Notes: a model not told the origin generated them from the sequence alone. A stretch of DNA of 64,000 nt from Daucus carota subsp. sativus (GCF_001625215.2 NC_030381.2:40670689-40734688); one strand, 5' to 3'. Shown: positions 46,653 through 60,709, counted from the first letter of the stretch. Numbers and translations: made by a program.

Positions 46653-48029
46653 TTGGAGGAGGGGTCCTGAAATCGAGGCAAATTGTGAAGCTGGACCAAA
46701 AAAATAGTACAACGGAATCAAAAATTAAAGAAGAAAAAAAAAGCAGGGAGGAAGGGAATATAATTAAGAGATTGTATTAGGTAAAGAGGCTGATAATTAT
46801 AGTGAATTTTGATAAAGGCTTGAGCTGCGTATTCTTTTGAGGCTTCTAAGGTTGGGAGTCATCAACACTGAACACTTACCAATAAATTCCCCCTTCCACA
46901 TTACAAAGATGCCCTTGTCCTCTTATTGCTTCTCTTTTTTCACTTGGATGTGCTAAAGCCAAAATCTTGCCATGTATATTCATCATGGTGAACTTAAATC
47001 TGCCACTGCAACTTTAGCTAGAGTTTATCATGTGATTTTATGTGCTTTCGGAGGTTTTCAGTTTGATTTTTCATTCAAATAACGTGATTTTGTTTTTTTG
47101 TTGCGTGACAAAATTGTGTATCCGTTTCATAGGTTTCTTTCTGCTTTATGTATCTCATTAGAATGCTATTTCGATGTTTATTGTGTGAACCCATTTTGTA
47201 ACTTCCAAGTTCACATCTATGCTGGGGAGTGTTTTGCTCGTGAGTAGTAAGTACTGTATTTCAAAACCTCAGGTTTTAGTTTACTAATTTCGAAGCACTA
47301 ATTTAATTACTTCAAATGCAAAAAAAGAAAATGTAAAATGGGGTCCTCAGCCATTTTTAAAGAATTATTGGCATGGGATGCAGTATGCTCACATCTTTTA
47401 TAGAAGGTAGTAACGTTTTTTGAAATATCTTGTAAAGTTTTGTTTTGTCAAGACAAATGATACCTATATGGCTATATGATATATAGGAGAGATCTTATGG
47501 ATTAAATGAATAACAATATCTAATATCTGAATAATTTTATAAAATTTCATTATATATTTGCTAATTTTATGTTAGATAATATTTAGGGATGGTAATTAGG
47601 TTGGATCAAATTGTGTACACCAAAAACCATATACAAATCCGAAATTTTTATCCATATTGCATGCACCCGACTTGAATGGGAAAAATACCCGAAAAAGAAA
47701 TCTCAAAATCGAACACGCGACATGGAATCATTATACCACAACTTCAACCATTATACCACAATATCAGTTTGATTATATATATATATATATGTGTAATTAA
47801 TATTTTATTAATCAATCCAATTAACATATTTGAATTATACTATAATTTAATTTTATTATTAGTCAATTTAATAAACGGATGGCTTTAACATATGTATACT
47901 GCCAATTTGCAGCTGTATACTATTTGAGGCTCGAAACCCAACAATTAACTGGGAATGAAGTATAAAAATAGTGCAGTATCCCATCCATAAAATTATATAC
48001 AAAATTTTGTATAATATAATATAATATAA
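46653..48029. other. Intergenic, no gene recognised
   Basis: Upstream of the zinc finger gene. The tract at about 47586-47720 (AGGGATGGTAATTAGG and ACCCGA motifs) may be an eroded transposon end. A short AT microsatellite occurs near 47776-47790. Confidence 0.4.
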
Positions 48030-48958
48030 CTAGTTGAGAAACCGCGCGTTGCGGCGGCCTATAAAAATTATATTGATGATTCAATATTAATATTTGTAGA
48101 ATGCAATAATTTTGTGTCTATCTATAAAAACTATATTAATGATTAAAAATTAATATTTGTAGGATAAAATAAATTTATATTATAAAAATCTTGATGTAAT
48201 ACCAATACTAATATATAAAATTGCAAAATTAGACTATAATTCATGGTGGAAAAAAAATAAAAATAAATTTCTACACGTAATTAACAATTTACATCACGAC
48301 GAATCTTAATTTTATTTGTATTTTTAAAAAAATAATTATGTTCTTACATTATCACCTTCATCCAATTTTTTTGGATTGATTGTGCACAAAAACATCTTAA
48401 CTTAAATCCGTCAGATATCGGTCTATAATTACCCTTACTTGTAACAATAATCCAGTATGAACAGTCTTCGCTTAAAAGTTGCTTGAACGGAGCAAACAGA
48501 TAATGCATGAATAATATTTTCCTGTGTACAAAATAAATCATATAAAAATTAACAACAACAAACATTTCCGATTAACAAAACAAATATTATAAAAGAATAA
48601 CCAACAAACATACATCACTAATTTAATTTATTGATATTATCCATCAATATCATGCCAAGACTATATTTTTCTCCCGTGTTTTGATTTGTCGACTCCCACA
48701 CAGCTGTCTATAACTACATTTGCTTGCAACAACCTTTATTTTTTTAATATTGTATGAACAGCTTTCACTTATCGTTGCTCGTTGCAGAACAAAATCAGAT
48801 TCTGAAACTTGCTTCTAATATATCCGAAACTAAAAAGGGTAGTTCTAATTTTTGATATTTTTCACCCGAAAATTCCAGAAAATTAGAAAAATAGAACGGA
48901 GCGATGTGATAGGCGGCACCTACACGCCCCTCGCTTCTCCTTTATATAAGTATATTGA
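48030..48958 (-). mobile_element. Non-autonomous Helitron
   Basis: Read on the minus strand, the element starts with TCAATATACTTATATAAAGG (after A) and ends with a GC hairpin (CCGCCGCAACGCGCGG) followed by TCAACTAG and then T. A 5' TC, a 3' hairpin, a CTAG end and insertion between A and T are the Helitron marks. About 929 bp, no Rep/helicase coding. Confidence 0.7.
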
Positions 48959-51159
48959 TTAAATATAAATTATTTTAATTGATATAATTTATATAAATAC
49001 ATGACTCAGTCAGTACTTAACCCATATAAAGATTTCATTTCAAATTTTATATTCTGAAACATATTTTATAAAAATACATGAACCAGAACCGGATTCATAA
49101 AAGTAGTGCCATACGGCAGAAATATATGTTCCTTGACCAGAGATAGAGAGGAAGAACAAATCCTATTACAAACCAGACCAACTGAATATTCCACTTAGTT
49201 AAAATGTTTTTTATTCCTTAATTACGATGTATGGAGTATGGGTCACGTATGTTTTCTCTTTCACTAATATACTTTGAGACCCACATTGTTAAGTCTAATC
49301 ATTCTGCTTAATAAAATGGAGACTCCTTTTAAAAATATTATCTTGAATATTCCTTATTTGTACTTCAAGTTGAGTCAAAAGCTTAAGCATATAGCCACAG
49401 TTATTGTTTACCACAGCATGATATCTAAAGTTGGAGTCCAAACATATGCAAGTTTGTTGACGTGAACATGTATGTTTTGCAAACTAACATATGATCCGAT
49501 ATGATCTTGAATTCTTGATGTTAACGTTAAGCAATCAATTCTCACAAAATCTAAAAAAATTAATCGAAAAGGGTTAGAAGAAAGGTTTACCAGCATCATA
49601 TTATATTTTATCATTTTTTCTTATTCGAAAGTCTATCTTTGGGTCGAACCTGAATCTCATGCAAGTCTGGACTCTAATAGCATGATAAAGTGTTAAATGA
49701 TCAATTCTCCCGTGTCCAGTCGAAAGTATTAGTTTAACATCATTCTGCACAAATTTTAAAATACAGACATGCAGATTGAAGACCCAGATAGTTTGAATAA
49801 AATGCAGCTAGCGGAGATTTTGCACTCGTGCATGTCAGATTATAGATGCATGAAGCTGAAATCGAAGTTGTTAAAGGTGCGTGCATGGCTAGGCCTAGCA
49901 TGTGTGCCGTTAGATACACATACATTAATAATACAATTTCTACATCTGTGAACAAGTCGAAGAATTAAAGCTAGATTTAATAATACTGAAAGAAAAAGAA
50001 AACATGCATATGATGAGTAAGCGAGAGAGGAAGCGTTTGAAAATCATGAAAGTGAAAATTAATGGTGGAGTATCGATAAAGATAGTCGAAGTTGATGATG
50101 GAAGAGAATCCTTCGAGGTTCAATTTGACCATCTTTTCTTTTTCTTTTCTATCAAAACACTGCATTTGCCTTTAGTTTTTGGCGATACATATATGATATA
50201 TATAAACAAATACTAGCTAGTACTAATATATATATGTGTTTAACTGAAAAAGATTAGAACAAGGGGAGTTGTAGTAATTGATATCACCCACCATTTTCTT
50301 GGGGAAGGGTAAAGAGAGCTGCAAGCAAACTGTGAAAAGCAGGAAAAGAAAAGGTGAGAGGAACTGATTCGCTTCTCTTTGGGAAATGCCTCCATGCAGA
50401 GACCATGACCAATACCCGATAGATACTCTCCTAACGTATGTTCAAATTACAGCTTCAATCAAAACTACGCCTTCTAAAACCCATCTCTTCTTTTCGCAAC
50501 ATTCGGGTTACAACTCGGTTTGTAGTCAAATTATGACTCAAGTTTGACTCGTTTGCCAAAAATTTGATATAATTTTTTTTTTTTTTTGTCATAAGACTTT
50601 CATGTCAGTGAATTATACAAAATACAATACCAAAAAAATTGGAAGAGTTTATTTCATACATAAAAACCTTTCATCCAATTAAAGGGCATGACAAAACGTC
50701 TCACAAGAAAATAGATAAAAATTTTGATGTGTGGGGAAAAAAAAAACTCGAAAGCAAAGCAAAATCCGTAGAACTGAAGAAACGAGAACTTTCATTTAAA
50801 AATGTCTACCGACTAACCAAATGCAGAGATGGTCCCGCAAATTTAGTCAATAAAATTTTATTGATTGAAAAGAAAACCAGATGAAAGACAAAAATTCGCG
50901 GAAAGGAAGAAAATAAAGAGGGAGAGAAAAAACAGGGTGATAAAGAAGCAAGCACAAGAGAATATGTCAAGCACCGAAACAAAATCGTCAAAATAATACC
51001 ATCACTAATAAACAACAAACAAAATCATAATATACGATCAAAAAGTCATCAACTATGACACTTTCTCCAAAAGAACACGATAATAAAACTAAATATAGAA
51101 CACATCTACATGACAAAAAAAAATATACAACAAACACTATTCGCTATAAAAAGTCTTAT
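48959..51159. other. Intergenic, short unrecognised frames
   Basis: Two short plus-strand frames (49769-49951 and 50004-50216) look mildly coding-like (the second begins with a basic M-S-K-R-E-R-K-R-L-K stretch), but no family is recognisable and both are under 75 codons. Confidence 0.35.
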
Positions 51160-52738
51160 AAAAATTTTTTGAGAGAAAATAGATAAATTAGCTAAAAATA
51201 GTAATCGTAAAAGAGATGTAATTCTAAGTAGTTAAGAAATAGGAATCTTAACAAAAATATAATAGCTAAAATTTGTGAAATTTTAAGTACTTAACAAATA
51301 GGAGCCTTAAAAGAAAAAAGAGATAATTCTAAACAATTAAAAAATAAAATCCATGAAAATGGATATATTTATTCCATTATAATTATAATTTTATCATAAT
51401 ATAAATGATTCTGGAGAGAATACGCTGGAGGTTACGTGGAGTCTATAGAAACTTTCCGTTTAATTTTATAATTTTTTGAGAGAAAATAGGTAAGGTAGCT
51501 AAAAAATAGTAATAGTCAAAGAGATATAATTCTAAGTAGTTAAGAAATAGGAATTTTAACAAAAATATAATAGCTAAAATCTATTAAATTGGATATATTT
51601 ATCCAATTATAATTATAATTTTATCATAATGTCAATGATTCTTGATTGGTGTTGTGTTTGACGGGAGGACGGCCGAAATTAATTTTTATCTAAATAATAA
51701 TAAATTTCTATTAGTATTATGTTTGATGGGAAAGCGGCTAAAATAATTTTTTTTATCTAAGTTATGATATATTTTTTTATTAAAATGGGATCACAGCTTA
51801 AAATAATTTTTATCCAATCATAATCTTTAACTTTATCATAATTATAATAATTTTTATCAGTATTGTGTTTGACGGTAGGGCGACTCAAACTAATATCTAT
51901 GTTATAATATTTTGTTATTAGTATTGTGTTTGACAAGAGAGTGGCTCAAACTAATTTTTATTAAAATTATTTAGATATAATTTTATCATAATTATAATAA
52001 TTAGTGATTAATATTGTCTTTGATGAGAGGGCGGGTCAAACAATTTTTTTATTAGTATTATATTTGACAGGAGGGCCACTTAAACAAATTTTTATATTAA
52101 TTATAATATTTTTTATTAATGATATGTTTAACAGGAACATGATTCAAAATAAATTTATGTAATTATAATATTAATTCGTATCAAAATTTCTAAAAAAGAT
52201 TCATTGATTAGTATTGTGTTTGAGGGGAGAGCGGCCCAAATTAATTTTTATCTAAATAATAATAAATTTTCTATTAGTATTATGTTTGACGGGAAAGCGG
52301 CTAAAACAGTTTTTTATCTAAGTTATAATGTATTTTTCTATTAAAACGGGACCACGGCTTAAATTAATTTTTATCAAAATATAATCTTTAACTTTATCAT
52401 AATTATAATAATTTTTTATTAGTATTGTTTGACAATAGGGCGACTCAAATTAATATCTATATTATAATATTTTGTTATTAGTATTGTGTTTAATTTTATC
52501 ATAATTATAATAATTATTGATTAATATTATCTTCGATGGGAGAACGGTTCAAACATTTTTTTTATTAATATTGTGTTTGACAGGAGGGCTACTTAAACAA
52601 ATTTTTATATTAATTATAATATTTTTTTATTGATGATATGTTTAACGGAAACATGACTCAAAATAACTTTTATGCAATTATAATATTAATTCATATCAAA
52701 ATTTATACAAAATTCATAACGCCGCCGCGAAGTGCAGC
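51160..52738. repeat. Higher-order tandem repeat, possibly ending in a Helitron-like terminus
   Basis: Two layers. First, a unit with TTTTGAGAGAAAATAG...TTCTAAGTAGTTAAGAAATAGG appears at about 51165-51425 and 51470-51640. Second, a block of about 510-560 bp (about 51643-52205) repeats at about 52206-52715 in the same order. Each block is itself built of degenerate units of roughly 50-80 bp sharing ATTAGTATTGTGTTTGACGG, GAGGGCGGCTCAAA and an AT-rich tail. The end near 52738 (CGCCGCGAAGTGCAGC, then TTTAGT) resembles an eroded Helitron 3' terminus. Confidence 0.75.
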
Positions 52739-53227
52739 TTTATTTAGTTATATACATATAATTGAATATCAAACTTTCATAAACATATGACTATATGGAC
52801 ATAAATAATAATCAATGTTATAGTTGACTAAAATTGTATTATTTAATTTAAACCCCAGCTTTTTATATAAATATTTGACTTTTAGAAGTATATTTTAAAC
52901 TCTTTAAACATGTAGTTTATACTACAAAGAATCATATAAAATAGTTATTTCGAATTATGACAAGAACAGAGATGTTGATGACTTGATGGTGGTTGAGGAG
53001 TGCATTGTGTAATTCTAAAAAGAGTTCAATTCATAAAAGCAGAGCAAATATTATTGCCAAAGTCCCTTATTCTTGGATGATAATCCCTATAAGATAATCA
53101 AGTTTTTAAAATTATTACATTACAACTCATAAATAGTATAGAATAATCATAGGTCTAACAATGCAAGTTAGACGCCCCTGATGCCAAGGGTTAAACTTCA
53201 ACTTGGTTCATTTATGCTTTGTGACAC
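52739..53227. other. 3' flank of the thioesterase gene
   Basis: Noncoding sequence between the repeat block and the last exon of the minus-strand gene. It presumably includes its 3' UTR near 53000-53227. Confidence 0.4.
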
Positions 53228-56200
53228 TTAGCCGGCCAGTGCTAAGTTCCGAGTGAGCCAGTTGCAGACTTCATCAGTCTCTTCAGGAATGGTGTAGTGA
53301 CCCAACCTGTAAACCAGCTTCAAGCTCTCAAGTTATTGACTCCTTAACACTCAACCATATAGAAACTGAAGGAACAAAAGTATTACCCGCTATAAGTTCT
53401 GAAAATCAGGTTTCTAAATCCAGCTGAACTCAAGTTGTGTGCAGAATTTTCCCCGTGCATGTAAGCTATTACATCATCAACTGTCAAAGAAACACACCTT
53501 ATTAGTTGCGGTTTAGTTATAGTTAGAAGAATTGTCTCTTATCTTCCCTTTTTTCATATTAAGTAGTTGGGAGTGATGTGGATCGGACTGGATACATAAT
53601 TTGCAACAGAGCAATGATCGGGGTGCCGGACTCCATAGTTAATTTTTCTAGTGGGAATATGGGTACTAGGGACATGTCATGACCATAATTATCATACAGG
53701 ATTATAGAAGAGTATTAAACAAAGACACGGAACAACTGCATTTTAGCATATTACTAGTATTTGTTTGATACTATTACCAGGTAATAATAGTTCTTCTAGC
53801 TTTTCCCCTACTGATTCAGATATATTAATGGATAAAGATCAATTCACCAGACTGGCAATGGAATTCCTCGACTAAGTGGTATAAACCATTAATCATTGAA
53901 ATGCCAATCATTGAGCAGTCATCCTTGTCTATACTGAAACGTATAATCTGCTTCCCCAAGTTACATGAATACTATGGCATCTATACAATTATTATGGGCT
54001 GTCGGCACAAGCTATAAAGTGGTTGTGGAATCAACGCAACTCTCTAATGTTTGTCATCAGAGAGTGAAATGGACTGGTGAGCATCCAATCTAAGATGCAT
54101 ACTTCCGCGTAAAGATGTTTTACTACTTGCAAGCTAATGGAACAAATATGAGAGACGACGTCTCTGATAAACATACCAGAAAGACAAGCGTATATGATTC
54201 TCATACATTCCATTCTTTTGGTTGAAATGATACTAGTCTATTGCATGGTGGGTTCAGACTTAGTCTGACTTAAGTTTAATCTGTTCAGAATATATAAAAG
54301 AAACTTTACATTGAATGATAAGCATGTACAATCTAGTATTGTTCAATCTATTCTGAGATTTCATACTAGAAATTTAATACATGAATGATCATTCCAAGCA
54401 ATCACTTACTACAGACAAAAAGCTTGGTCCAGTCTCTGCGGATTTTCTGAAACTAGAGTATCACCCCCACGCCAAAGAGAAACATTCTCCAATCTAAAGG
54501 CAATGAGTTAGATAAATACTCCTGTTCCAAGACATGTTAGAAAATTTGACCGTAAAAGTCAATTTTCAAATTCAATTTGATATCTTCACACCATAATCCA
54601 GAAAAACTCAATGTATTTCAATTAACAACAAATTACTAGCAACTAGAAGTTATTATATTCTCAGCATGCCAGCAGAATTCTGACTTGCATAATAGGTCAG
54701 ATTCTTATAAGCCAAAATCAGTGATATAATTTGGTGTCTAAATACTAAATCTGTTCATCTCTAGAATGTTAAACAAGAAGGCTCTGTGAGATTATCGTTC
54801 AAAGCTTTCCAAAATGGTTTCGCAATACAAACACATGCACTTGTGCAGACAGAATAGGAGTACATGAGTTAAGAGAAAAAGAACAACCTATATATTTACT
54901 TTAAGCTATAATATATAGCTTTCGAGAAACTTGAAAACATGGACAGCAGCTGATGCTTGTATGGTAGATAAAGAAAGTTTAAGGAAATAAACGTATGATG
55001 GCAAAAAGCTAGTGAATTAAGTCAAGTCTGGTAATGTATATTCAAGGGACTTGTGCAAACACTATCTAACGATTTCTACAATGAATCTATAGCCAACTAA
55101 AAGTTAAAGTTAGCACAAATTTATTATTAAAAAAGTTGATATATGTGTTTGTAGAGAAGTCAGATGGCCATTAAAGATAATTTTCCGCCTTCAAAGTAAA
55201 ATAATGGACATTAATAAATCTTATAACATGATATAATACAGAGGGGTAACTACTAACTAGACGTCTAGAATAATGTTTGGTAATACCTCGGCCATGACAG
55301 AGCAAGATGGGTAAGGATGCTGCAAGACTCCTGGCCACTTGTGATCTTTCCAGGCGGTATTTCAGAGCCCTAAACAATAGCAGTTGAGGGGAAGAAATGC
55401 TTATCCTGGACAATGGTAATATAACTACATGGAGATTAAGTACATCAGCAAAAAACTACAACCGAACCTTGAACAGGGAAGCCAGCCACTGAGACCAACA
55501 ATCACACTGAGGTTAAGAGTGTACGGGTTTCCATTTCCATATTGACCCAGAACATGGCACATTGAAGAGTAAAGAGCAGATGCAGCGCCCATACTAAATC
55601 CCCCAACACCTAGTTTAACTGAGCATACACAAATATAGTAGGTAAAACGGAAAACAAAATATAGGGTGATAAGAAAAGAAAGACAAATCCAAAACAACAG
55701 AGTTACTTGTCAACATAAAACACTGTCATATGTAACACGGAAACAATTTGCACAAAGGGTTGCTCTCTCCACCACACTAGACGAGTAGATTTGCACAAAT
55801 CTTTCACGGAGTGAAGGAAAATATAACCTAGCCAAACATGCTGAGAGCATCCCAATTTAGAGCAGGGTATGGGAACATGGACTCATGGAGAAAGATTTTG
55901 AACAGATAATAGAATTACACAATACTATGCACTTGCACTCTCAGCTGATTAGTTTGGTAATTAGAAACGACAGACAGATGGCATGTTAAACAAAATATTT
56001 TGTCTGAAAATGAAAACACAAAATAGAAAATCGTGGAAACAAAGTACCTAATATGTTTGCACCTAGAAGAAAAACAGTCTGAAGAAGAGATAGTGGAGTG
56101 AGGAGTGAGGACAGAGATGACATCTCATGGTAATAAATTATATTAATATAGCGGGAACTGACAAATTACATGAGATCATTAATGAATTCAGGTGGTACAC

Positions 56201-58031
56201 AACTATACATGATAGGAACAGGAGTCCAGTTAAACTGTTCTCCTAATACTGTGAAAGTTACAATCGCCACTTCAACTTTGATTGATTGTTTAAAATTCTT
56301 AAAGCAGATTTCTTTCTTAATTATTAAATGAGAAAGCTATTGAAGAAATTGAATCTTAACTAATTAATGGATATATAAGTTTTACTAGAAGTCTAAGAGG
56401 GAGTTTCTGATGCATTTTTAATGATCCCTTCTATTCTCTCAGATAATATATGAAGTTAAATGATTATATTCAAGAGAAACCACCCCCTTAGCTCACAGGA
56501 ATAAAAATAAGCTACTTCTCATATGTAAACCGAAATAAAGGATGGAAACACAGCCTACATATATTGCAACAATAATGTATGGATGCAGAAGTCAGAACTT
56601 AGATTTCCATTAAAATGGAGGGCGTTAGCAATTAATTATTAATAAAGGCGAGCTACTGAATTGCAGGAATACATTTTTACTAAATATTTGAGAAATGCTA
56701 GCTTTCCATGACTAAAAAAATGAAGCATAAATCCGAAACACTAAACAACATCTTCTATAAAAATATACAACCCTTTTTATATCTTGATTGCTAAAGTTTT
56801 AAAGTCTTCAGTCTTAAATTAGCATTTTTTTTTTTTTTAGTGTATGCATGAAAGTGTTAGAAATTCTAAAGGTAAAACATACTATCAGATGGCTCGTTCG
56901 ACAAGAGATTTGCAACATGTGCTGCTGTTGCATCTAAGCCCTCCAAATCATCAGGAGCATCTTCTGAGATCTCTCCCACGTCACACCCTGATGTGAATGT
57001 AGTCAGCATTATAATTTCTTGTCTAATATCAGTCTAGGTATAACATAAAAATGTGAATCAATTCTAAAAGTAAAATAAAAAATAAAAAATTGATTCAAGA
57101 TGGTTTTGGAGCCTCAGATATAAGCAAAACTCAAAGCTACAAATCTTACAAGCAGTGCAAGGGAAACCTCCAAACAATGCAACTGGACGGGTAGGAGCAG
57201 TTGGACAAATCCACTTAATCTGATAACATTATACAAGATAGGCAAGTAAACATATAGGTATAATCATGAACATGGCGGAAGTCGGCAACTCAATATAATG
57301 AACTAATCCTTACATTTGGTAGAGGGAAACTTTCCAAGAGCTGGGACCAGCTGTAAAAGGAATCACAAATGTAAACATATCAAGTCATAGCATTAGGCAT
57401 TAGTTTAGACTTCACAAGTTTAAAATTTTTATCATAAATTTAGCAAAACACATTACTAATCTGGTTCACACTTCCTCACTGTAACTGCAGATTATAAATG
57501 CTACAGTATAATGTTATAAGCTAGTTTCTTCATGACTAATAGTGTTTTTTTTTTGTCACAGACTAATAGTGTCTTTAGTCTTATTGCTGACATACTATTG
57601 GTAACTACTACTTAGAAAGTTACAGTAATAGATTGATAAATAGGAACTTATTTTTTAAAATTTACGTTTAAATGCACTGCGCACAACATGGACGAGGCAG
57701 GCACTGCAATGTCACCAGCCACACCACTCCAAAACAACCATGCATGATACATTAACAATGTCCTGATTACCAAAAGTATACCTTGATCCGGAGTCACCAA
57801 GACCATGAAGCCAAACTATCGTTGCTTGATGTCTACCTTTAGGCCTGACAACATAAGTCCTCCCAAATTCATGGGTGCTCCTATTGCTTCTGTTACCTAA
57901 GGCATTAACAGTAAAGGTAAATTTCACAAATGGTAGTGATAATATCATTGTGAAACAAATAATATTATTACACAGGACTAATGTCCATGAAATGACTAAC
58001 CAGAGCCTAAAGCAGAGCTATTAAAGTTCAT
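53228..58031 (-). CDS. Acyl-protein thioesterase / carboxylesterase-like alpha/beta hydrolase, 9 exons, 254 aa
   Basis: Serine hydrolase of the APT/phospholipase-carboxylesterase family (plant SOBER1/TIPSY1-related group), expected to cleave acyl esters or thioesters in the cytosol. Minus-strand coding exons: 58031-58001, 57896-57782, 57350-57314, 57219-57150, 56987-56883, 55618-55468, 55369-55287, 53480-53387, 53306-53228. All junctions are GT-AG and in frame, 765 nt. Landmarks: VWLHGLGDSGSSW (oxyanion region), WICPTAPTRPVALFGG, WCDV, the nucleophile elbow GGFSMGAA with Ser128, LSGWLPCSR, Asp199 in VDDVIAY and His232 in GLGHYTIPEE. The triad is complete and the length is normal for the family. 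The residue before Asp199 is Val where relatives more often have Gly, and an Ala follows where Pro is common. The gene is spread over 4.8 kb by long AT-rich introns. Confidence 0.93.
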
Positions 58032-58701
58032 GTTTTTCTAAGCTGCAGCTCACAAATAATTTGGAGAATGCCTGCGATGAATAAACCAGAAGTGAAAAGC
58101 TCTATTTATATCTGTTCACAAGGGTGAAAATGTAATAAATCCCTATCTCCACAATGACCACATTTATCTCTAATCAGTTAAACACTGTCTGGAACTACCT
58201 AAAATTGTGATACAGAAAGAGAAAGTCACCTAAGTGCATGGACAAATACATAAAAGACAACAAAAAGTTCAAACCTTTTGAGCAAAGAATCTACAAACCA
58301 AAGAACAGTCATGCATAAATGACCCCTGGAGCAAACCAACCTACAGAAATGACCACTGGTTTTAATGGAAGTAGGGAATAAATTCTCCAAGCCAGTGGAC
58401 TAAAAAAATACCTTCAAGGATAAGTACCCATGAATATTTCCACAGAAAATACCAAAACACCATCTTCATAATTCACAAACCTAATTAATACATGCATACT
58501 GCATACACAATCTACTTAGATATAAATTCTTGATTTCTTCAATATATAAATATTTAGAAGATGTTTGAAGCATAAAGATTGTGCACAAAACAGAAGCAAT
58601 AATGTAACTTACATGAGACTTAAGAGCAATGCATGTACTGTATCAACTTGTAGGTGCAGTCAAGATCAATTTGAAATGCAGATAGAAGATTGAAAATAAT
58701 T
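58032..58701 (-). other. Upstream region of the thioesterase gene
   Basis: AT-rich leader and promoter. A CTGCAG just before the start codon could be a 5'-UTR acceptor. No clear TATA box was assigned. Confidence 0.35.
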
Positions 58702-58892
58702 CGGTTTTTCTATGGTGCGCCCAAGGGCACATGCTAAGCGCGGAAAATTTTGTGCTTGGATCATTTTGATTGGCTCATATCTCATGATAATGGTGGACCC
58801 CCTGCAAATACACCAACCACACCAATCAAAATCTCCCAAATACAAAAATTTCCGCGCTTAGCATGTGCCCATGGCACACACTAGCCAAACCG
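58702..58892. mobile_element. Mutator-like MITE, 191 bp
   Basis: CGGTTT ends with inverted arms containing GGGCACATGCTAAGCGCGGAAA and its complement near the right end. Flanked by AAAATAATT at 58693-58701 and 58893-58901. The 9-bp duplication and long inverted repeats fit a Mutator-type MITE. Confidence 0.82.
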
Positions 58893-59851
58893 AAAATAAT
58901 TTAGGGGTTTAAGCATTATAAAAACTAAAAAGCATCAATTTTAGATGACTAGATATTCAACAGCAAATGGGCCTTTTCAGTTTTCACTCCCTTTAGCCTT
59001 TTCATCTTTACCCTTTGGAAGTGCATAAGATTTTGTTTTGCTTTTCCACCACCTCAGATTTTGAGACATTTTTTTTCTTGCATACAGATCAAGAATCGAA
59101 TATGAAACACTACAAAATGATAAGGTCAATTGACATTTCATCAGATGAATGCAGACTTTTTTATGGGAGATACTTTTTGTAGTAACAATAACAAATGTTT
59201 TGTTAGTACTGCGGTCTGCGGATAATCCTCGTTATAGTAAAACGTTAGAATTAAGAAGTAATATTATTTTATCAAAATATTTATTTATTAAGAGTAAAAA
59301 TATATTGGTCGGGTTTGGAAATTAGAGATTTGAGGTAAAATTATAGGTTTTGCGTGTTTTAGAGATTTAATCATTTCAATCTCTTAATATTAGTATTTAA
59401 TAGTTAACATATTGAAATAGAGGTTTGGGTTTATAAAAATTAATTTTTAAAAAGCTAATTTGAGGAGTTTGTTGGGTCAGAAGTTTCGTTATGTGTCATA
59501 AAAAATTAATCAAACAGTTATTTATCAAAAAAATTTAGAAGAAACCGCTAATTTAATCCGATAGTCAAAACATCTATTTCAATAATTAGTCAAAACATCT
59601 TATTCATTCCGCTAACTACTACTTCTTAAACAGAACCATTATGCACATTACAGGGGATGAGAAAAAAAAAATATCATTCTAATGAGTTTATTATTTGTCA
59701 ATCATTAATTCACAAAGCAGGTTCATTTATAATTCGATCATATTTATATAACCTTCGGAACAAGTTTTTCATTCCAATATTTTAGCAAAATGGGTGACCG
59801 CACATATACGGAACAGTTAAAGTCCATTTTTATTTGAGTAATAGTATGTTA
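58893..59851. other. Intergenic, no gene recognised
   Basis: AT-rich, no long frame, no recognised element. Confidence 0.4.
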
Positions 59852-60133
59852 CTCCCTCTCTCTCATTTCTTTACGGTTATTATTTTGAGATGTCCCTCTC
59901 ATTTCTTTACGTTACTATAAATAGTAAGTTTTTCCATCATTACACCCACTATCTTCCCCTACTATCTCATATTTAACAATAAAAACTACTATTATACCCA
60001 CTACTTTCATCCACTGAATATTGATAGGTCCCATCATTTTACCCACTTTTCATCTAACTATACTCATTTTTTATACATTATCTTGGTCTCTGTGTCTCCC
60101 TCCAATGTAAACAATTGAGGGGGACGGAGGGAG
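59852..60133. mobile_element. Stowaway MITE
   Basis: CTCCCTCTCTCTCATTTCTTTACG and GGGGGACGGAGGGAG ends with flanking TA (59850-59851 and 60134-60135). Confidence 0.75.
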
Positions 60134-60392
60134 TATTAAACAGACTGATCTGGTATCCCAATACTCCCAATCTGATCCATGTTTGATCTCTCTAAAGTTG
60201 TATATATATGTGTGTTAAAATCTCCTGTTATCACTTTGGGTGGGACTAACAATATAAGTGTGGGTTAAAACCCACCGACTCTTACTCACTTGTAAAGACA
60301 TCTTTTAAAAAAGTTTATCATCGTAAATGTGAGTTTATGTCATCGTTAAAGGTGAGGTTTATCATTTAAGGAATGAGACCATAATAATATAA

Positions 60393-60709
60393 AGCTGTGT
60401 TCACTTCATGAAATGAAATAGGGGAGAATGAAATGAAAAATTATATAAAAGTTTTAAGTTGAAAGAAGAAAGTATGAGATAATGGTGACATATTTTGAAT
60501 GTAGTTAAATTTTTTGTCAGAAAGATTGTGAAGAAAAATGATGTTGAAATGGAATGAGCATTGCTTCCAAAACATATGAGTTAGAGATAGTAAGGTTGGA
60601 ATGATTGAATGAATGAAAATTATATACATTGTCTTTGATCAACACCGTTTTAGAGTACAAAATTCATTTCATTCTCCCTTCATTTCATTCACTCCAATTG
60701 AACACAACC
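60393..60709. mobile_element. PIF/Harbinger-type MITE
   Basis: Ends AGCTGTGTTCACTTCATGAAATGAAA and the complement of GTTGTGTTCAATTGGAGTGAATGAAAT, flanked by TAA at 60390-60392 and 60710-60712. Interior is rich in AATGAAATG. Confidence 0.72.

Noticed and set aside
49769..50216. Two short frames with basic or helical character
   Set aside because: Short, no family recognised, and no splice structure linking them.
51643..52715. Regular repeats that might suggest a CRISPR-like array
   Set aside because: Units are degenerate and adjoining, spacers are not unique, and the DNA is a plant nuclear sequence.
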